This document shows positions 25,286 to 33,007 of a stretch of DNA of 64,000 nt, one piece after another. Source of the stretch: Donghicola tyrosinivorans. Lineage in GTDB: Bacteria; Pseudomonadota; Alphaproteobacteria; Rhodobacterales; Rhodobacteraceae. The DNA is taken from contig NZ_PVTQ01000008.1 in assembly GCF_003003355.1 (NCBI RefSeq), forward strand, positions 151,917 to 215,916. The letters are read 5' to 3'. The position numbers were made by a program, and so were the translations under genes. The notes beneath the pieces were generated by a model that made no database searches, had not been told where the DNA came from, and saw only the letters and a list, made by a program, of their open reading frames with translations. The stretch's first letter is position 1; every line of letters begins with the position of its first letter.

Positions 25286-26236
25286 ATGTCGCGACTGAAC
25301 GAACTTCGCATGATCGCCCGTGTTGCGCAGATGTATTACGTCGAAAAGCAACGTCAGGCCGATATCGCCAGCCATCTGCGGATCTCGCAGGCGACTGTTT
25401 CGCGCATGCTGAAAAAGGCGCAGGAAGAAGAGATTGTGCGGACCACCGTGGTCTCTCCGACCGGCACCTATGGCGAGTTGGAAGCAGGGCTGCGTCAGAA
25501 ATTCGGCCTGTCTGAAGCGATTGTGGTGGAATGCTCCGAAGACCGCGACGGCGCGATCATGGCCCGCATCGGTGAGGCCGCCGCGCATTTCGTTGAAGCC
25601 ACCTTGCAGCCCGATGAAATCATCGGTGTGTCCAGCTGGTCCGAGACGATTTTGCGCATGGTGGATAACATTCATCCCATGAAATCGGGGAAGGCGAAAT
25701 ATGTGGTTCAGACCCTTGGCGGCATGGGCGATCCCACGGTTCAAACCCACGCGAACCAGTTAACCACTCGTCTGGCCCGTCTAACCGGCGCCGAGGCCCG
25801 CTTGCTCAGCGCCCCTGGCGTCGCGCAGTCCCGAGAGGCCAAGCTGGTGCTGATCGGCGATCCCTATGTGCGGGAAACCATGGACCTCTTCAGCCGTGTG
25901 ACGCTGGCGATCATCGGGATCGGGGCGATTGTGCCCTCATCCATGCTGGCCCGCAGCGGCAACGTTTTCTCGGAACGCGAACTTTCCGCCGTGAAAGAGG
26001 CGGGCGGCGTGGGCGATCTGAGCCTGCGCTTTTACGGCGAAGACGGTCAGCCCGTGAAAACCGCGCTGGATGAGCGTGTGATCGGCATGACGATGGACGA
26101 GCTTTCCAAGGTGGACCGCGTCATCGCTCTGGCGGGGGGGCAGGCCAAAACCGAGGCTATTTGCGGGGCGCTGAACACTGGCGTTATTGACCTGTTGATC
26201 ACGGATAAGTTCAGCGCCGAACGTCTGTTGCAGTGA
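25286..26236 (+). CDS. SorC/DeoR-family sugar-binding transcriptional regulator
   Basis: A 316-residue regulator. An N-terminal winged helix-turn-helix (QADIASHLRISQATVSRML, residues about 24-42) precedes a sugar-phosphate-sensing domain of the NagB-like fold, with IGVSSWSET near 113, QTLGGMGDP near 141 and C-terminal ALAGGQAKTEAI. SorC proteins bind the phosphorylated pathway intermediate and release or reposition on DNA. It follows the kinase gene, and the palindromes at its own promoter and both divergent operon promoters are its likely targets. Confidence 0.92.
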   Translation: MSRLNELRMIARVAQMYYVEKQRQADIASHLRISQATVSRMLKKAQEEEIVRTTVVSPTGTYGELEAGLRQKFGLSEAIVVECSEDRDGAIMARIGEAAAHFVEATLQPDEIIGVSSWSETILRMVDNIHPMKSGKAKYVVQTLGGMGDPTVQTHANQLTTRLARLTGAEARLLSAPGVAQSREAKLVLIGDPYVRETMDLFSRVTLAIIGIGAIVPSSMLARSGNVFSERELSAVKEAGGVGDLSLRFYGEDGQPVKTALDERVIGMTMDELSKVDRVIALAGGQAKTEAICGALNTGVIDLLITDKFSAERLLQ

Positions 26237-26248
26237 AGCGGTCAAAAT

Positions 26249-27310
26249 TCATCGGACCCCTTCATTCGTCATGCGGATCAGCTTTTTGATGTCGAATTTG
26301 CCATTTCGTGACTGTTTTGTGAGATGACGAAGATATCCGCCCGGATTTTGAATAGTGTCGAAGCGCTCCAGTAGACACAATATAGAGATAGGGGCGATGT
26401 GCGCTCCCATGAACCGCTTGGCCTCTTCATAGACAGGTCCATCGATCCCCATCATTGGCACCAGTTGGGCTGCGTGCTGGCTAAGTTCCTGCCAATCCCG
26501 AGGGCCGTTAGGGAACATTTTACGGTACTCTGCGAAACTCTGAACCGTCACATCCAGATCAACAGGTGTCGAAGGCAGGAGATCAGATTCAGAGTTATTA
26601 TTTTTTTTACTATGTTGATGACGCTCAATTTCGCTGTCGCTGACGATCATTTCCGGTGTTTCTAGCGCGGTTTCTAAGTCGGCCAGCAGCGTGCGCAGGT
26701 CTTCGTTGTTGTCTTTGCGGCGCAAAAACAGCCGTGCGCGGCCCAGAAGGGGGCTGTGGGCGTGGATGCCCTCTGGATCGATGTCTTGGGCTAGAAGCAT
26801 CTCTGTAAGGCTCTGACGGGCGCTGAGGATGCGGGCACGCAGGACGGCGTGTTCCTCAAGGCGGCGGGTGTGTTTGGCGGCCTGACGGCGCAAATCACCG
26901 GCCATCAGGGCAAGGGGACCCAGATCAAAGCCGAAAGCGCAGGCGATCCCGTCCCCAAGGCGTTTCACATAGCGCTTGCGGTTGGGACTATCAAAGCGGG
27001 CGATGACGCCAGATTGCACTAAAGCTGCCAGATGACGGCGCAGGGTGCTTTCCGGCATGCCGCCAAGACGGGTGGAAAGGGTCGCATTCGAGGCGAAAAC
27101 GATGGATTTTCCTGCCCGTGCGGGCAGATCCCGATCAGGTACGAAGGTCAGCATGATACGCAACACCGCAATCGCACGGTGCGAAAGGCCGAAATCGCTT
27201 GCGGCCACGGTCAGATCATCGACCAGCGCCCATTTATCATGGGCCTCTGGCCGTTCGCCCAAGGCAGCCGACACCGGCCGCCCGACGAAACGGGACGTGA
27301 TTGCTGTCAT
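26249..27310 (-). CDS. repC: Plasmid replication initiator RepC
   Basis: A 353-residue protein with the RepC N-terminal winged-helix domain (LSHRAIAVLRIMLTFVP near residue 40, LSTRLGGMPESTLRRHLAALVQ near 73-94, and RFDSPNRKRY) and a C-terminal RP-C domain. Length is slightly below the usual 400 or so residues. In repABC plasmids RepC is the essential initiator and the origin lies inside repC. It is the last gene of repA-repB-repC on the minus strand, separated from repB by 174 bp that encode the antisense ctRNA. It converges on the SorC gene with 12 bp between stops. Confidence 0.93.
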   Translation of the reverse strand: MTAITSRFVGRPVSAALGERPEAHDKWALVDDLTVAASDFGLSHRAIAVLRIMLTFVPDRDLPARAGKSIVFASNATLSTRLGGMPESTLRRHLAALVQSGVIARFDSPNRKRYVKRLGDGIACAFGFDLGPLALMAGDLRRQAAKHTRRLEEHAVLRARILSARQSLTEMLLAQDIDPEGIHAHSPLLGRARLFLRRKDNNEDLRTLLADLETALETPEMIVSDSEIERHQHSKKNNNSESDLLPSTPVDLDVTVQSFAEYRKMFPNGPRDWQELSQHAAQLVPMMGIDGPVYEEAKRFMGAHIAPISILCLLERFDTIQNPGGYLRHLTKQSRNGKFDIKKLIRMTNEGVR

Positions 27311-27358
27311 TTTTGTTCACGAAGGACGCAAAAAATCGGCCTCTGCCAAGCGACAGAG

Positions 27359-27387
27359 TTGACGGATTCGGCAGGAAGCGGTATCTC
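27359..27387 (+). promoter_or_regulatory. Promoter of the antisense ctRNA
   Basis: TTGACG (27359-27364) and TATCTC (27382-27387) are exactly 17 bases apart on the strand opposite repABC, just upstream of a hairpin terminator. This matches the known arrangement of the repABC incompatibility RNA. Confidence 0.75.
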
Positions 27388-27393
27388 GAAGAT

Positions 27394-27440
27394 GCTAAAG
27401 ACGAGAAGGGCCTTCCAACTGTGCTTGGGGGGCTTTTCTT
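27394..27440 (+). ncRNA. repABC counter-transcribed RNA (ctRNA, incompatibility RNA)
   Basis: A transcript from the promoter at 27359-27387 would start near 27394 and end at an intrinsic terminator: stem GCCTTCCAA/TTGGGGGGC (27410-27418 and 27425-27433, two G:T pairs) followed by TTTTCTT. The resulting RNA of about 47 nt is antisense to the repB-repC leader. In characterised repABC plasmids such RNA lowers RepC synthesis and sets copy number and incompatibility. Position, orientation, size and terminator all fit; expression itself is inferred. Confidence 0.8.
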
Positions 27441-27484
27441 ATTTCGGGGTCCTTGAATGTGCCTCCTTGGTTGTTTTTCTGCTC

Positions 27485-28450
27485 TTATTCTTCAGGTTCT
27501 GCGGGCTGGTCCGATTGCCAGCGGGCATACCATTCGTTCATCAACTCACTGGCGTTTTCTTCAATCCAGCGGTCGAATCCGGGTGTTTTGACGGTCAGGC
27601 TGACGCCTTTGTCGGTGCCTTTGACCACGGCCAGCGCGGCGCCATCGGGTGCGGTGACGGCGGCTTTGCGGGCAGGGGTCTTGGGCGCAGGCGCCGCGGG
27701 GCGGTGCTTGTTCTGGGCGGCCAGAAGAATCGCCTCGAATCGGGCGTCAGAGCCTAAGGACGTGAATTCGGGACGGCGCATGTAGGTCGTCGCGCGGCTG
27801 CGGGCGGCCTGATCGTTAAAGAGATCGGCCAACTGCATCCAGCGTTCACGGCCAATCGAGGGCGCACGGCCCACCTCACGCAGGAACTCCAGCTCAAAGG
27901 CGGTGCCGACTTTCAGCATCCGGCTGACCATTGGCAAATCGATCGAGATCGCCGCCGCGATGGTCGGGCGGTCATAGCCGGAATCCTGCAACTGTGCGGC
28001 AAAGCTGGCTTTTTCGATGAAACTCAGGTCGGTGCGGGTGTTGTTCTCCTGCCCCTGCGCCATGACCAGCGCGTGATCGTCCAACTGGCGGACCATCGCT
28101 TTGACCGGCAGGCCAAGATCGCGCAACGCCGCCAGACGGCGACGACCATAGACGATCTCATACCGGCCCCGCTGGGTCGAGTGAGGGCGCAGCAGCACAG
28201 GAACCTGCTGGCCATAGGTCTGAAGGCTTTCTTTCAGACGCTCTTGTTCGACGGGGTCCAGCCCAAGACGGTCCTCAAGGCCCGCGTTATCGATCAAGGC
28301 GGTGTCGATGTCCTGAACCGCGTTCTCTTGCATCCGGTTCAGGCTGCTTTGCAGCGCGCCGACCGCCCCTTGTGGCATCAGCCGCTGCCGTTGCGGCGCG
28401 GCCTCGCCCTTGGGCGTGATGTTGGTGTTTAGAATGCCTTTGCGTGCCAT
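27485..28450 (-). CDS. repB: Plasmid partition protein RepB (ParB family)
   Basis: A 321-residue ParB-family protein. It has the CTP-binding region with GQQVPVLLRPH and YGRRRLAALRDLG near residues 80-115, the ParB box ENNTRTDLSFIEKA near 135, and a helix-turn-helix (DRPTIAAAISIDLPMVSRML near 160-180). The start MARKGIL at 28450 follows repA by one base; the longer frame from 28504 lies inside repA. RepB binds parS sites and works with RepA in segregation and repABC autoregulation. Confidence 0.94.
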   Translation of the reverse strand: MARKGILNTNITPKGEAAPQRQRLMPQGAVGALQSSLNRMQENAVQDIDTALIDNAGLEDRLGLDPVEQERLKESLQTYGQQVPVLLRPHSTQRGRYEIVYGRRRLAALRDLGLPVKAMVRQLDDHALVMAQGQENNTRTDLSFIEKASFAAQLQDSGYDRPTIAAAISIDLPMVSRMLKVGTAFELEFLREVGRAPSIGRERWMQLADLFNDQAARSRATTYMRRPEFTSLGSDARFEAILLAAQNKHRPAAPAPKTPARKAAVTAPDGAALAVVKGTDKGVSLTVKTPGFDRWIEENASELMNEWYARWQSDQPAEPEE

Positions 28451-28451
28451 G

Positions 28452-29630
28452 TTAACGACCCCATGCTGCCTGGATGAGGGACTCGACCTCATCATTGACG
28501 TCATTTAGTGAATCGACCGCACGGTCGTATGTGTTGCGGTTGAACTGGCTGCGCTCGACCTCGTAGATGGTCTGATGGGTCAGGCCCGCGTCGGAAATCG
28601 CGGTGGATTTAAGCATCGACGCCGTCATCACCTCTTTGCCGAACAAATTGCGCAGGAAGGCGACCACCTGTTGCTGGGGGCCGTCGTTGGGCTCAAGCCG
28701 GTTGATCAGGAACCGCATGAAATCATAGTTCATCGTCGCGCCCGCATCGCTGACCACATCCAGAAGATCGGCGCTCATTTGCAGGAACTGGGACATGGAG
28801 GCCACGTCCAGCATGTTCGGCACGACCGTAATAAAAAGACCAGTCGACGCACAAAGGGCCGACATGGTCAGGTACCCCAATTGGGGTGGGCAGTCGAAAA
28901 GGATCAGATCATAGTCGCCTTCCACCTCGGCGAGGGTGGCGGCCATGCGGCTGAAGAATGGGGGCTGGACGTTCTCCATGAGGGCGCGGGGCGTCTCGTG
29001 TTCGAACTCTTGCAGCATCAGACTGGCGGGGGCCAGATCGATGCCGGTGAAGAACGTCTTCTGGATCACCGCCGAGAGGGGCAGGGGATCATCATAGCGG
29101 ATCGCGTCGTAAATCGTGCCGACGTCAGTGAAATCGACTTCGGGTCGATATCCGAACAAGGTCGTTAGAGATGCCTGCGGGTCGATATCGACACAAAGTA
29201 CCCTGTAGCCCTTCAGCGCCAGACGTTGCGCCGTGTGGACGGTGCTGGTGGTCTTGCCCGACCCGCCCTTGAAGTTCAGGAAGGACAGAACCTGCACCTT
29301 ATCACCGGGACGGCGGCCCTTGCGGTAGGTGCCGGGCACTTTGGCGGCGCGGTCCAGATAGGATCGGATCGCCTCCAGATCGTCGGCGCTATAGGAACGG
29401 CGGCCACCGGCGCTGGTCAGCACCTCTTCGATCTTCTCTTCCATATGCAGCTTGCGCAGGAACGAGGTCGAAATCCCCAGCAGATCCGCGGCCTCGCCTG
29501 CGGAGAACAGGCGCAGTTCCTTGCGGGCATCGGGGGCGAAGGCCGTGAGCATGTGGTTTTCCAACGCCGAAGCGATGTTCTCTGCGTTCTCGCGGATACG
29601 TTCGTTGATGCGGATCGCGTTTTCGCTCAT
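28452..29630 (-). CDS. repA: Plasmid partition ATPase RepA (ParA family)
   Basis: A 392-residue ParA. An N-terminal helix-turn-helix (AGEAADLLGISTSFLRKL, residues about 44-61) marks it as the autoregulating type. Walker A is KGGSGKTTS (121-129), followed by VDIDPQASLT and the Walker B-like LILFDCPPQLGYLT. The start at 29630 follows AGGTGG by 4 bases; a longer frame from 29855 has no family resemblance. It is the first gene of repABC. It drives partition of the replicon and represses the operon with RepB. Confidence 0.94.
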   Translation of the reverse strand: MSENAIRINERIRENAENIASALENHMLTAFAPDARKELRLFSAGEAADLLGISTSFLRKLHMEEKIEEVLTSAGGRRSYSADDLEAIRSYLDRAAKVPGTYRKGRRPGDKVQVLSFLNFKGGSGKTTSTVHTAQRLALKGYRVLCVDIDPQASLTTLFGYRPEVDFTDVGTIYDAIRYDDPLPLSAVIQKTFFTGIDLAPASLMLQEFEHETPRALMENVQPPFFSRMAATLAEVEGDYDLILFDCPPQLGYLTMSALCASTGLFITVVPNMLDVASMSQFLQMSADLLDVVSDAGATMNYDFMRFLINRLEPNDGPQQQVVAFLRNLFGKEVMTASMLKSTAISDAGLTHQTIYEVERSQFNRNTYDRAVDSLNDVNDEVESLIQAAWGR

Positions 29631-29801
29631 AGTTCCACCTAGGGCTTGGGCAAACGGGATCGTTGAGCGCGAAGGGTGCGCTCCCATGTGCCTGCTGCTT
29701 GTAGTAACGCTGTTTAGCGCCATGCTCATTTTTATCGTTTCTATAGCGGGGATTTCCGAGTCGGCGCAAACAAAATCTGTCGCCTCAGGTATCGGGCTTT
29801 G

Positions 29802-29819
29802 CTCACCATATCTGGTGAG
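29802..29819. promoter_or_regulatory. Palindrome CTCACCA-TATC-TGGTGAG upstream of repA
   Basis: Perfect 7-bp arms with a 4-bp spacer, 172 bp upstream of repA. It is a candidate RepA/RepB operator or parS site. The sequence differs from the rhizobial GTTNNNNGCNNNNAAC parS pattern, but anchor sequences vary between repABC compatibility groups. Confidence 0.45.
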
Positions 29820-29903
29820 GGGCGGAAGAAGTTCCGCCAGAGCGGCGATAAACACCTTAATTTACTGGCTTATTCGCGCGCGGCTGTCCGGCCTTATGAG
29901 GTC

Positions 29904-29912
29904 TGTGGATAA
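29904..29912 (-). promoter_or_regulatory. DnaA box TTATCCACA
   Basis: The minus strand reads TTATCCACA, identical to the consensus DnaA box. A second perfect copy is at 30444-30452. They flank the lipoprotein gene in the region upstream of repA. Confidence 0.6.
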
Positions 29913-29923
29913 CCCATCTTTTT

Positions 29924-29941
29924 TTCCTGAAAGTTCAGGAA
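29924..29941. promoter_or_regulatory. Palindrome TTCCTGAA-AG-TTCAGGAA, candidate parS
   Basis: A perfect 8-bp inverted repeat with a 2-bp centre, 12 bp from a DnaA box and about 295 bp upstream of repA. Length and symmetry are those of a ParB-binding site. It is the best parS candidate in the cassette, but no second copy was noticed. Confidence 0.45.
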
Positions 29942-30023
29942 TCCATGGGGTTTTAGCCTGTGGACAGAATCGAAAGGGCATTTCGCGCCCCAGATTGCGA
30001 GAGAATCCCCGCAAAGGCCGCAG

Positions 30024-30305
30024 TTACCACGGCACAGTAATATAATCGGCCGAGACATAGCCGTTTACCTGCGGCGCATCCGCCAGCGAGACCTTGCACC
30101 AGAGCTGGCCGATCTCGGTCACGCATTGGCCACGGTTCAACTGGGTGCCGTCGGGCAGGCCCAGAATGATGCGATAGCCAAGGCCGGGGCCTGCGCGCAG
30201 CTTCAGCATCTCATCGCCCGCGTTCTTAACGGTCGAACGCCCCCCAAGATCGGCGCTACAGCCCGCAATCAGGGTCAGCGCAAGAAGAAGGGGCAGGGTA
30301 CGCAT
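30024..30305 (-). CDS. Small SH3-domain lipoprotein
   Basis: A 93-residue protein with a lipoprotein signal peptide and lipobox LIAGC (Cys at residue 16). A bacterial SH3 domain follows: LKLRAGPGLGYRIILGLPDG near residues 35-54, then CVTEIGQLWCKVSLA and GYVSADYI. Such domains bind peptidoglycan or protein partners. The two other Cys residues (near 61 and 70) could form a disulfide. Probably periplasmic and membrane-anchored; its role on a plasmid is unknown. Confidence 0.82.
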   Translation of the reverse strand: MRTLPLLLALTLIAGCSADLGGRSTVKNAGDEMLKLRAGPGLGYRIILGLPDGTQLNRGQCVTEIGQLWCKVSLADAPQVNGYVSADYITVPW

Positions 30306-30615
30306 AGGATGTCCTTTCAGCGGAAGGGCGGCGGATAGGGCAGTCCTAGCCTCTGGTCCCTCATGCGAAAAGGCGGAAATCCCTGCATTCTTGGTAAAAT
30401 TTCTAGGTGATTTCTGGTGCGGGTTTCGCGGGGCCTTTGGGCCTGTGGATAAGTCCGTATTTCCTAGTGCCGGTTCAACTGCAAATACAAGCCAAGAATA
30501 TGCAGCTAATTTCAGTAGGCCGCTGATTAATTGACGGGTTCAGACGCGCAGACCAAAAGCCGCCTTGCAGCGGTTTGCAGGCGGGGCGGTGCGTTGGGGG
30601 ATGGGAGAGGGGGCG
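30306..30615. other. Intergenic region with a second DnaA box
   Basis: 310 bp without a gene. The sequence TGTGGATAA at 30444-30452 is a consensus DnaA box on the minus strand, spaced 540 bp from the one at 29904. Short AT-rich stretches surround it. No other feature was recognised. Confidence 0.5.
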
Positions 30616-31140
30616 TTAGCCTTCGAACCAGCGGATCAATTCGTCCAAGGTCATGCGTTCGGGGATCGGGCCAGAGACGCCTTCGACGAAATCGGCGTCT
30701 TGGGGCAGACAGCCAAGGCCGCAGACTTGCCGGATGACGCCCGCTTGCCCGTCAAGGAACCACAGCCGCCCGCCGGGGGTGGCGACCCAGCCGTCAACGC
30801 CCTCGTCCATGTCTGATTGCAGATCGTCGACGCTTGGCATCTCGGCGTCGGCGTCATAGTCGAAGCCGCCGTGGGTGTGATAGCTGGCGATGATCTCGAC
30901 CGCGTTTTCCGGATCGCGGGGCAGGCAGCTGTCTGTATCGCCACGTCGTGCCTTGCCGATGACCATGCGGTCATTCTCATCCAAACCGATCATGCCGCAG
31001 TATTCGCGATGCGCCTGATAGGACTGGACCAGCAGGGGGGCGAACATCTGTTTGACCGCTGCGATCTCATCCGCTGATTGGGCGGGCGCTGTCATCGGTA
31101 GAATGGTCAGAGCGATGGCGGCGAAAGGGATGCGGGTCAT
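30616..31140 (-). CDS. Secreted DUF4329-type protein with JAMM-like motif
   Basis: A 174-residue protein with a signal peptide (cleavage near APA-QSA, residue 21). The core contains SYHTHGGFDYD at about residues 87-97, then PSVDDLQSD. The H-x-H followed after 12 residues by S-x-x-D resembles the zinc-binding motif of JAB/JAMM peptidases, although the spacing is longer than the usual seven. Two Cys pairs suggest disulfides, consistent with the periplasm. DUF4329 assignment is from memory of the motif and is moderately sure. Biological role unknown. Confidence 0.6.
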   Translation of the reverse strand: MTRIPFAAIALTILPMTAPAQSADEIAAVKQMFAPLLVQSYQAHREYCGMIGLDENDRMVIGKARRGDTDSCLPRDPENAVEIIASYHTHGGFDYDADAEMPSVDDLQSDMDEGVDGWVATPGGRLWFLDGQAGVIRQVCGLGCLPQDADFVEGVSGPIPERMTLDELIRWFEG

Positions 31141-31291
31141 GGGTCAGGTCCGGTATTGTGGTGCGGCTAGGGTGACGGGTGCGAAGCCCTGTGGCAAGCG
31201 CCTGCCCTGAAATTCTAAGGCCGATTGGGTGACTGCATATAGGGCGCAAAAAAGTGCACTCAGGCAGATCGGGGTTTGCTATACCGATCCC

Positions 31292-32464
31292 ATGCAGCAA
31301 ATCACCTCATCCGATCTGATCGCCCTTGAAGCCACCGCTGGCCGGATCGAAGGCATTTTCAGCGCCCGTCCCGATCTGGCCCGTTTGTGGCGGGGGCAGG
31401 CGGCGCTGCTAGAGGCGGCGCGGACTGTCGCCATGGAAGACATCCATATCCACGAAGGCGATCTGATCCTGCGCCTTGTCGAGAATGAGGCGACCAGCGC
31501 CGAGAATGCCCGTGGGGTCTCGGCCGCCCGCGATGCGCTGCGGGTGCTGCGCGCGCCGGGGGATCTGGTCAGTGATCCAGCGCGGGTGATCCGCCGCGTG
31601 ATCCGTGCCTCGGTCCAGATGCATGAGGGCGGTGGTGCACCCGAAATGACCGATGAGGATTGCGCCAGCATTGCCCGCGCCATGCAGGCAGGGGCCGCGC
31701 CGTTTCTGTCGGCCCTGCGGGCGGCGGTCAGGTTCCGGCAGCTTACCGAAGGGTGGAGCCCCTCTGTTGACCGGCTGGTGTTCCTTGCCGCCGAGCATTC
31801 CCTGCGCGGGATGGAGGCCCGCCCGTGGGGGCCGCGTGTGCCTGATGATCCCTTCGGGCTTGGGATGCTGTCGGGGATGACCGCGCGCTGGACCTACCTG
31901 CCCGCGACGGCGCTGACGCAGGGGGGCTTTCGCAGTTGGTCGCCCATGCAGGCCAGCGGAGTGCATAGCCTGATCGACGGGCTGCGGGCCGAACAATCAC
32001 GCACCCTTGGCGCGATCCCCATTCTGGAGCGCTGGGTGAATGAGGCCACCGCCTATGCGGCCGCGAAACACGGCAAGTCCCGTCTGCGGGATTTGGTGAC
32101 GCTGGCCACCTATTGTCCGGTGCTGACGGTGGCGATGATCCGTGACGGTTTGGGTCTGAAACAGCGGGCGGCCTTCAATCTGGTGGATGAGGCCGAGGCG
32201 GCAGGCATCCTGCGCCGGATCACTGCGCGTAAGACCTATCGCGTGTGGGCGGTGCCATCCTTGGCGGATCGGGTGCGCACGCGGCCCTTGCGGCCTTCAA
32301 CTCCGGCGCGGGTGCGCGAGGTGGCGCAGGAAGAGGCAAGCGTTGATCATCTGGCCGCGTTACATGACCCAGATGCCACCGCCGCGCGGGAAGAGGCGCT
32401 GCTGTCCGATCTGGATGCGGCGCTGGCGCGGATGGATGATGTGTTGAAAACTCACGATCTCTGA
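31292..32464 (+). CDS. RHE_PE00001/DUF1612-type protein with C-terminal helix-turn-helix
   Basis: A 390-residue protein of a family common on alphaproteobacterial plasmids. Visible parts are an N-terminal helical segment, a central region with PWGPRVPDDPFGLGM and TYLPATAL, a KHGKSRLRDL motif, and a C-terminal winged helix (LTVAMIRDGLGLKQRAAFNLVDEAEAAGILRRITARKTYRVWAV, about 290-333). This resembles a Fic-like or replication-associated DNA-binding protein, but no Fic HPFx motif is seen. ATG at 31292 was chosen; a GTG at 31229 would add 21 residues and is possible, since neither has a strong ribosome binding site. Confidence 0.65.
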   Translation: MQQITSSDLIALEATAGRIEGIFSARPDLARLWRGQAALLEAARTVAMEDIHIHEGDLILRLVENEATSAENARGVSAARDALRVLRAPGDLVSDPARVIRRVIRASVQMHEGGGAPEMTDEDCASIARAMQAGAAPFLSALRAAVRFRQLTEGWSPSVDRLVFLAAEHSLRGMEARPWGPRVPDDPFGLGMLSGMTARWTYLPATALTQGGFRSWSPMQASGVHSLIDGLRAEQSRTLGAIPILERWVNEATAYAAAKHGKSRLRDLVTLATYCPVLTVAMIRDGLGLKQRAAFNLVDEAEAAGILRRITARKTYRVWAVPSLADRVRTRPLRPSTPARVREVAQEEASVDHLAALHDPDATAAREEALLSDLDAALARMDDVLKTHDL

Positions 32465-32479
32465 TCGCGGGGTTTTCCC

Positions 32480-32926
32480 TTAGCTGCCTTCGGGGGCGAT
32501 ATCGCCGATGGCGGTGGCAAGGGCGGAAAGGCCACGGTGCAGTGCCTCAAGATCGCCCTCGGGCATGGCCGAGAGGATATCCTGCGTCCGTGCCTGAACC
32601 TGCGGCAGGATCGTGTTGAACAGGGCCTTGCCCGCGTCGGTGCTGGTATAGAGCCGCAAGCGGCGGTCATTGGGGGCGATCTGGCGGGTGATCAGGCCCT
32701 TATCCTCAAGCCGCTGCGAGGCGCGGCTGACCTGCACCTTATCCAGCGTGGTCCGGCGGCTGAGATCCAGCGAGGTCACGCTATCCCCAGCCGACAGCAG
32801 AAACAGCAGCCGCCATTCTTCGCGGCTTAGCCCGTACTGGCGGCCATAGACATCCACCAGATTGCGCGAGAACGCTTCGGCAGTTGCGGCCAGACGGTAG
32901 GGGAAGAAGGTATCAAGATCGGTCAT
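32480..32926 (-). CDS. MarR-family transcriptional regulator
   Basis: A 148-residue winged-helix regulator with LSREEWRLLFLLS, VTSLDLSRRTTLDKVQVSRASQRLEDKGLI (recognition helix near residues 60-75) and NDRRLRLYTSTDAGK wing. It is a diverged paralogue of the MarR regulator at 41569; both start with a (F/I)PYRLA segment. It lies downstream of the TRAP genes on the same strand but 80 bp away, with an operator-like element in the gap, so it probably has its own promoter. Confidence 0.85.
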   Translation of the reverse strand: MTDLDTFFPYRLAATAEAFSRNLVDVYGRQYGLSREEWRLLFLLSAGDSVTSLDLSRRTTLDKVQVSRASQRLEDKGLITRQIAPNDRRLRLYTSTDAGKALFNTILPQVQARTQDILSAMPEGDLEALHRGLSALATAIGDIAPEGS

Positions 32927-32955
32927 CGCTGCTTTCTTACTGCCGCTGGATCGTC

Positions 32956-32969
32956 ATATCAATTGCAAC
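32956..32969. promoter_or_regulatory. MarR operator-like element before the 32.5-kb MarR gene
   Basis: ATATCAATTGCAAC has a perfect TTGCAAC half and a weak other half compared with GTTGCA-NN-TGCAAC found at the hmgA promoter. It lies 30 bp upstream of the MarR start, fitting autoregulation or cross-control. Confidence 0.4.
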
Positions 32970-32997
32970 CGGAAGGCCCCTTTACAAGACCTTCCGG
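32969..32997 (-). terminator. Hairpin after the homogentisate/TRAP operon
   Basis: Perfect 8-bp arms CCGGAAGG/CCTTCCGG are separated by 13 bases, 10 bp beyond the TRAP permease stop. No T tract follows on the minus strand, so it may be an attenuating or RNA-stabilising hairpin rather than a complete terminator. Confidence 0.45.
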
Positions 32998-33007
32998 TAA
33001 GGGCGGG

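Larger units (their letters stand above)
29631..30023. other. repABC upstream control region
   Basis: 393 bp without a gene. It contains the repA ribosome binding site, the two palindromes and the DnaA box listed separately, and T-rich tracts. The repABC promoter must lie here but no single hexamer pair stands out. Confidence 0.6.
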
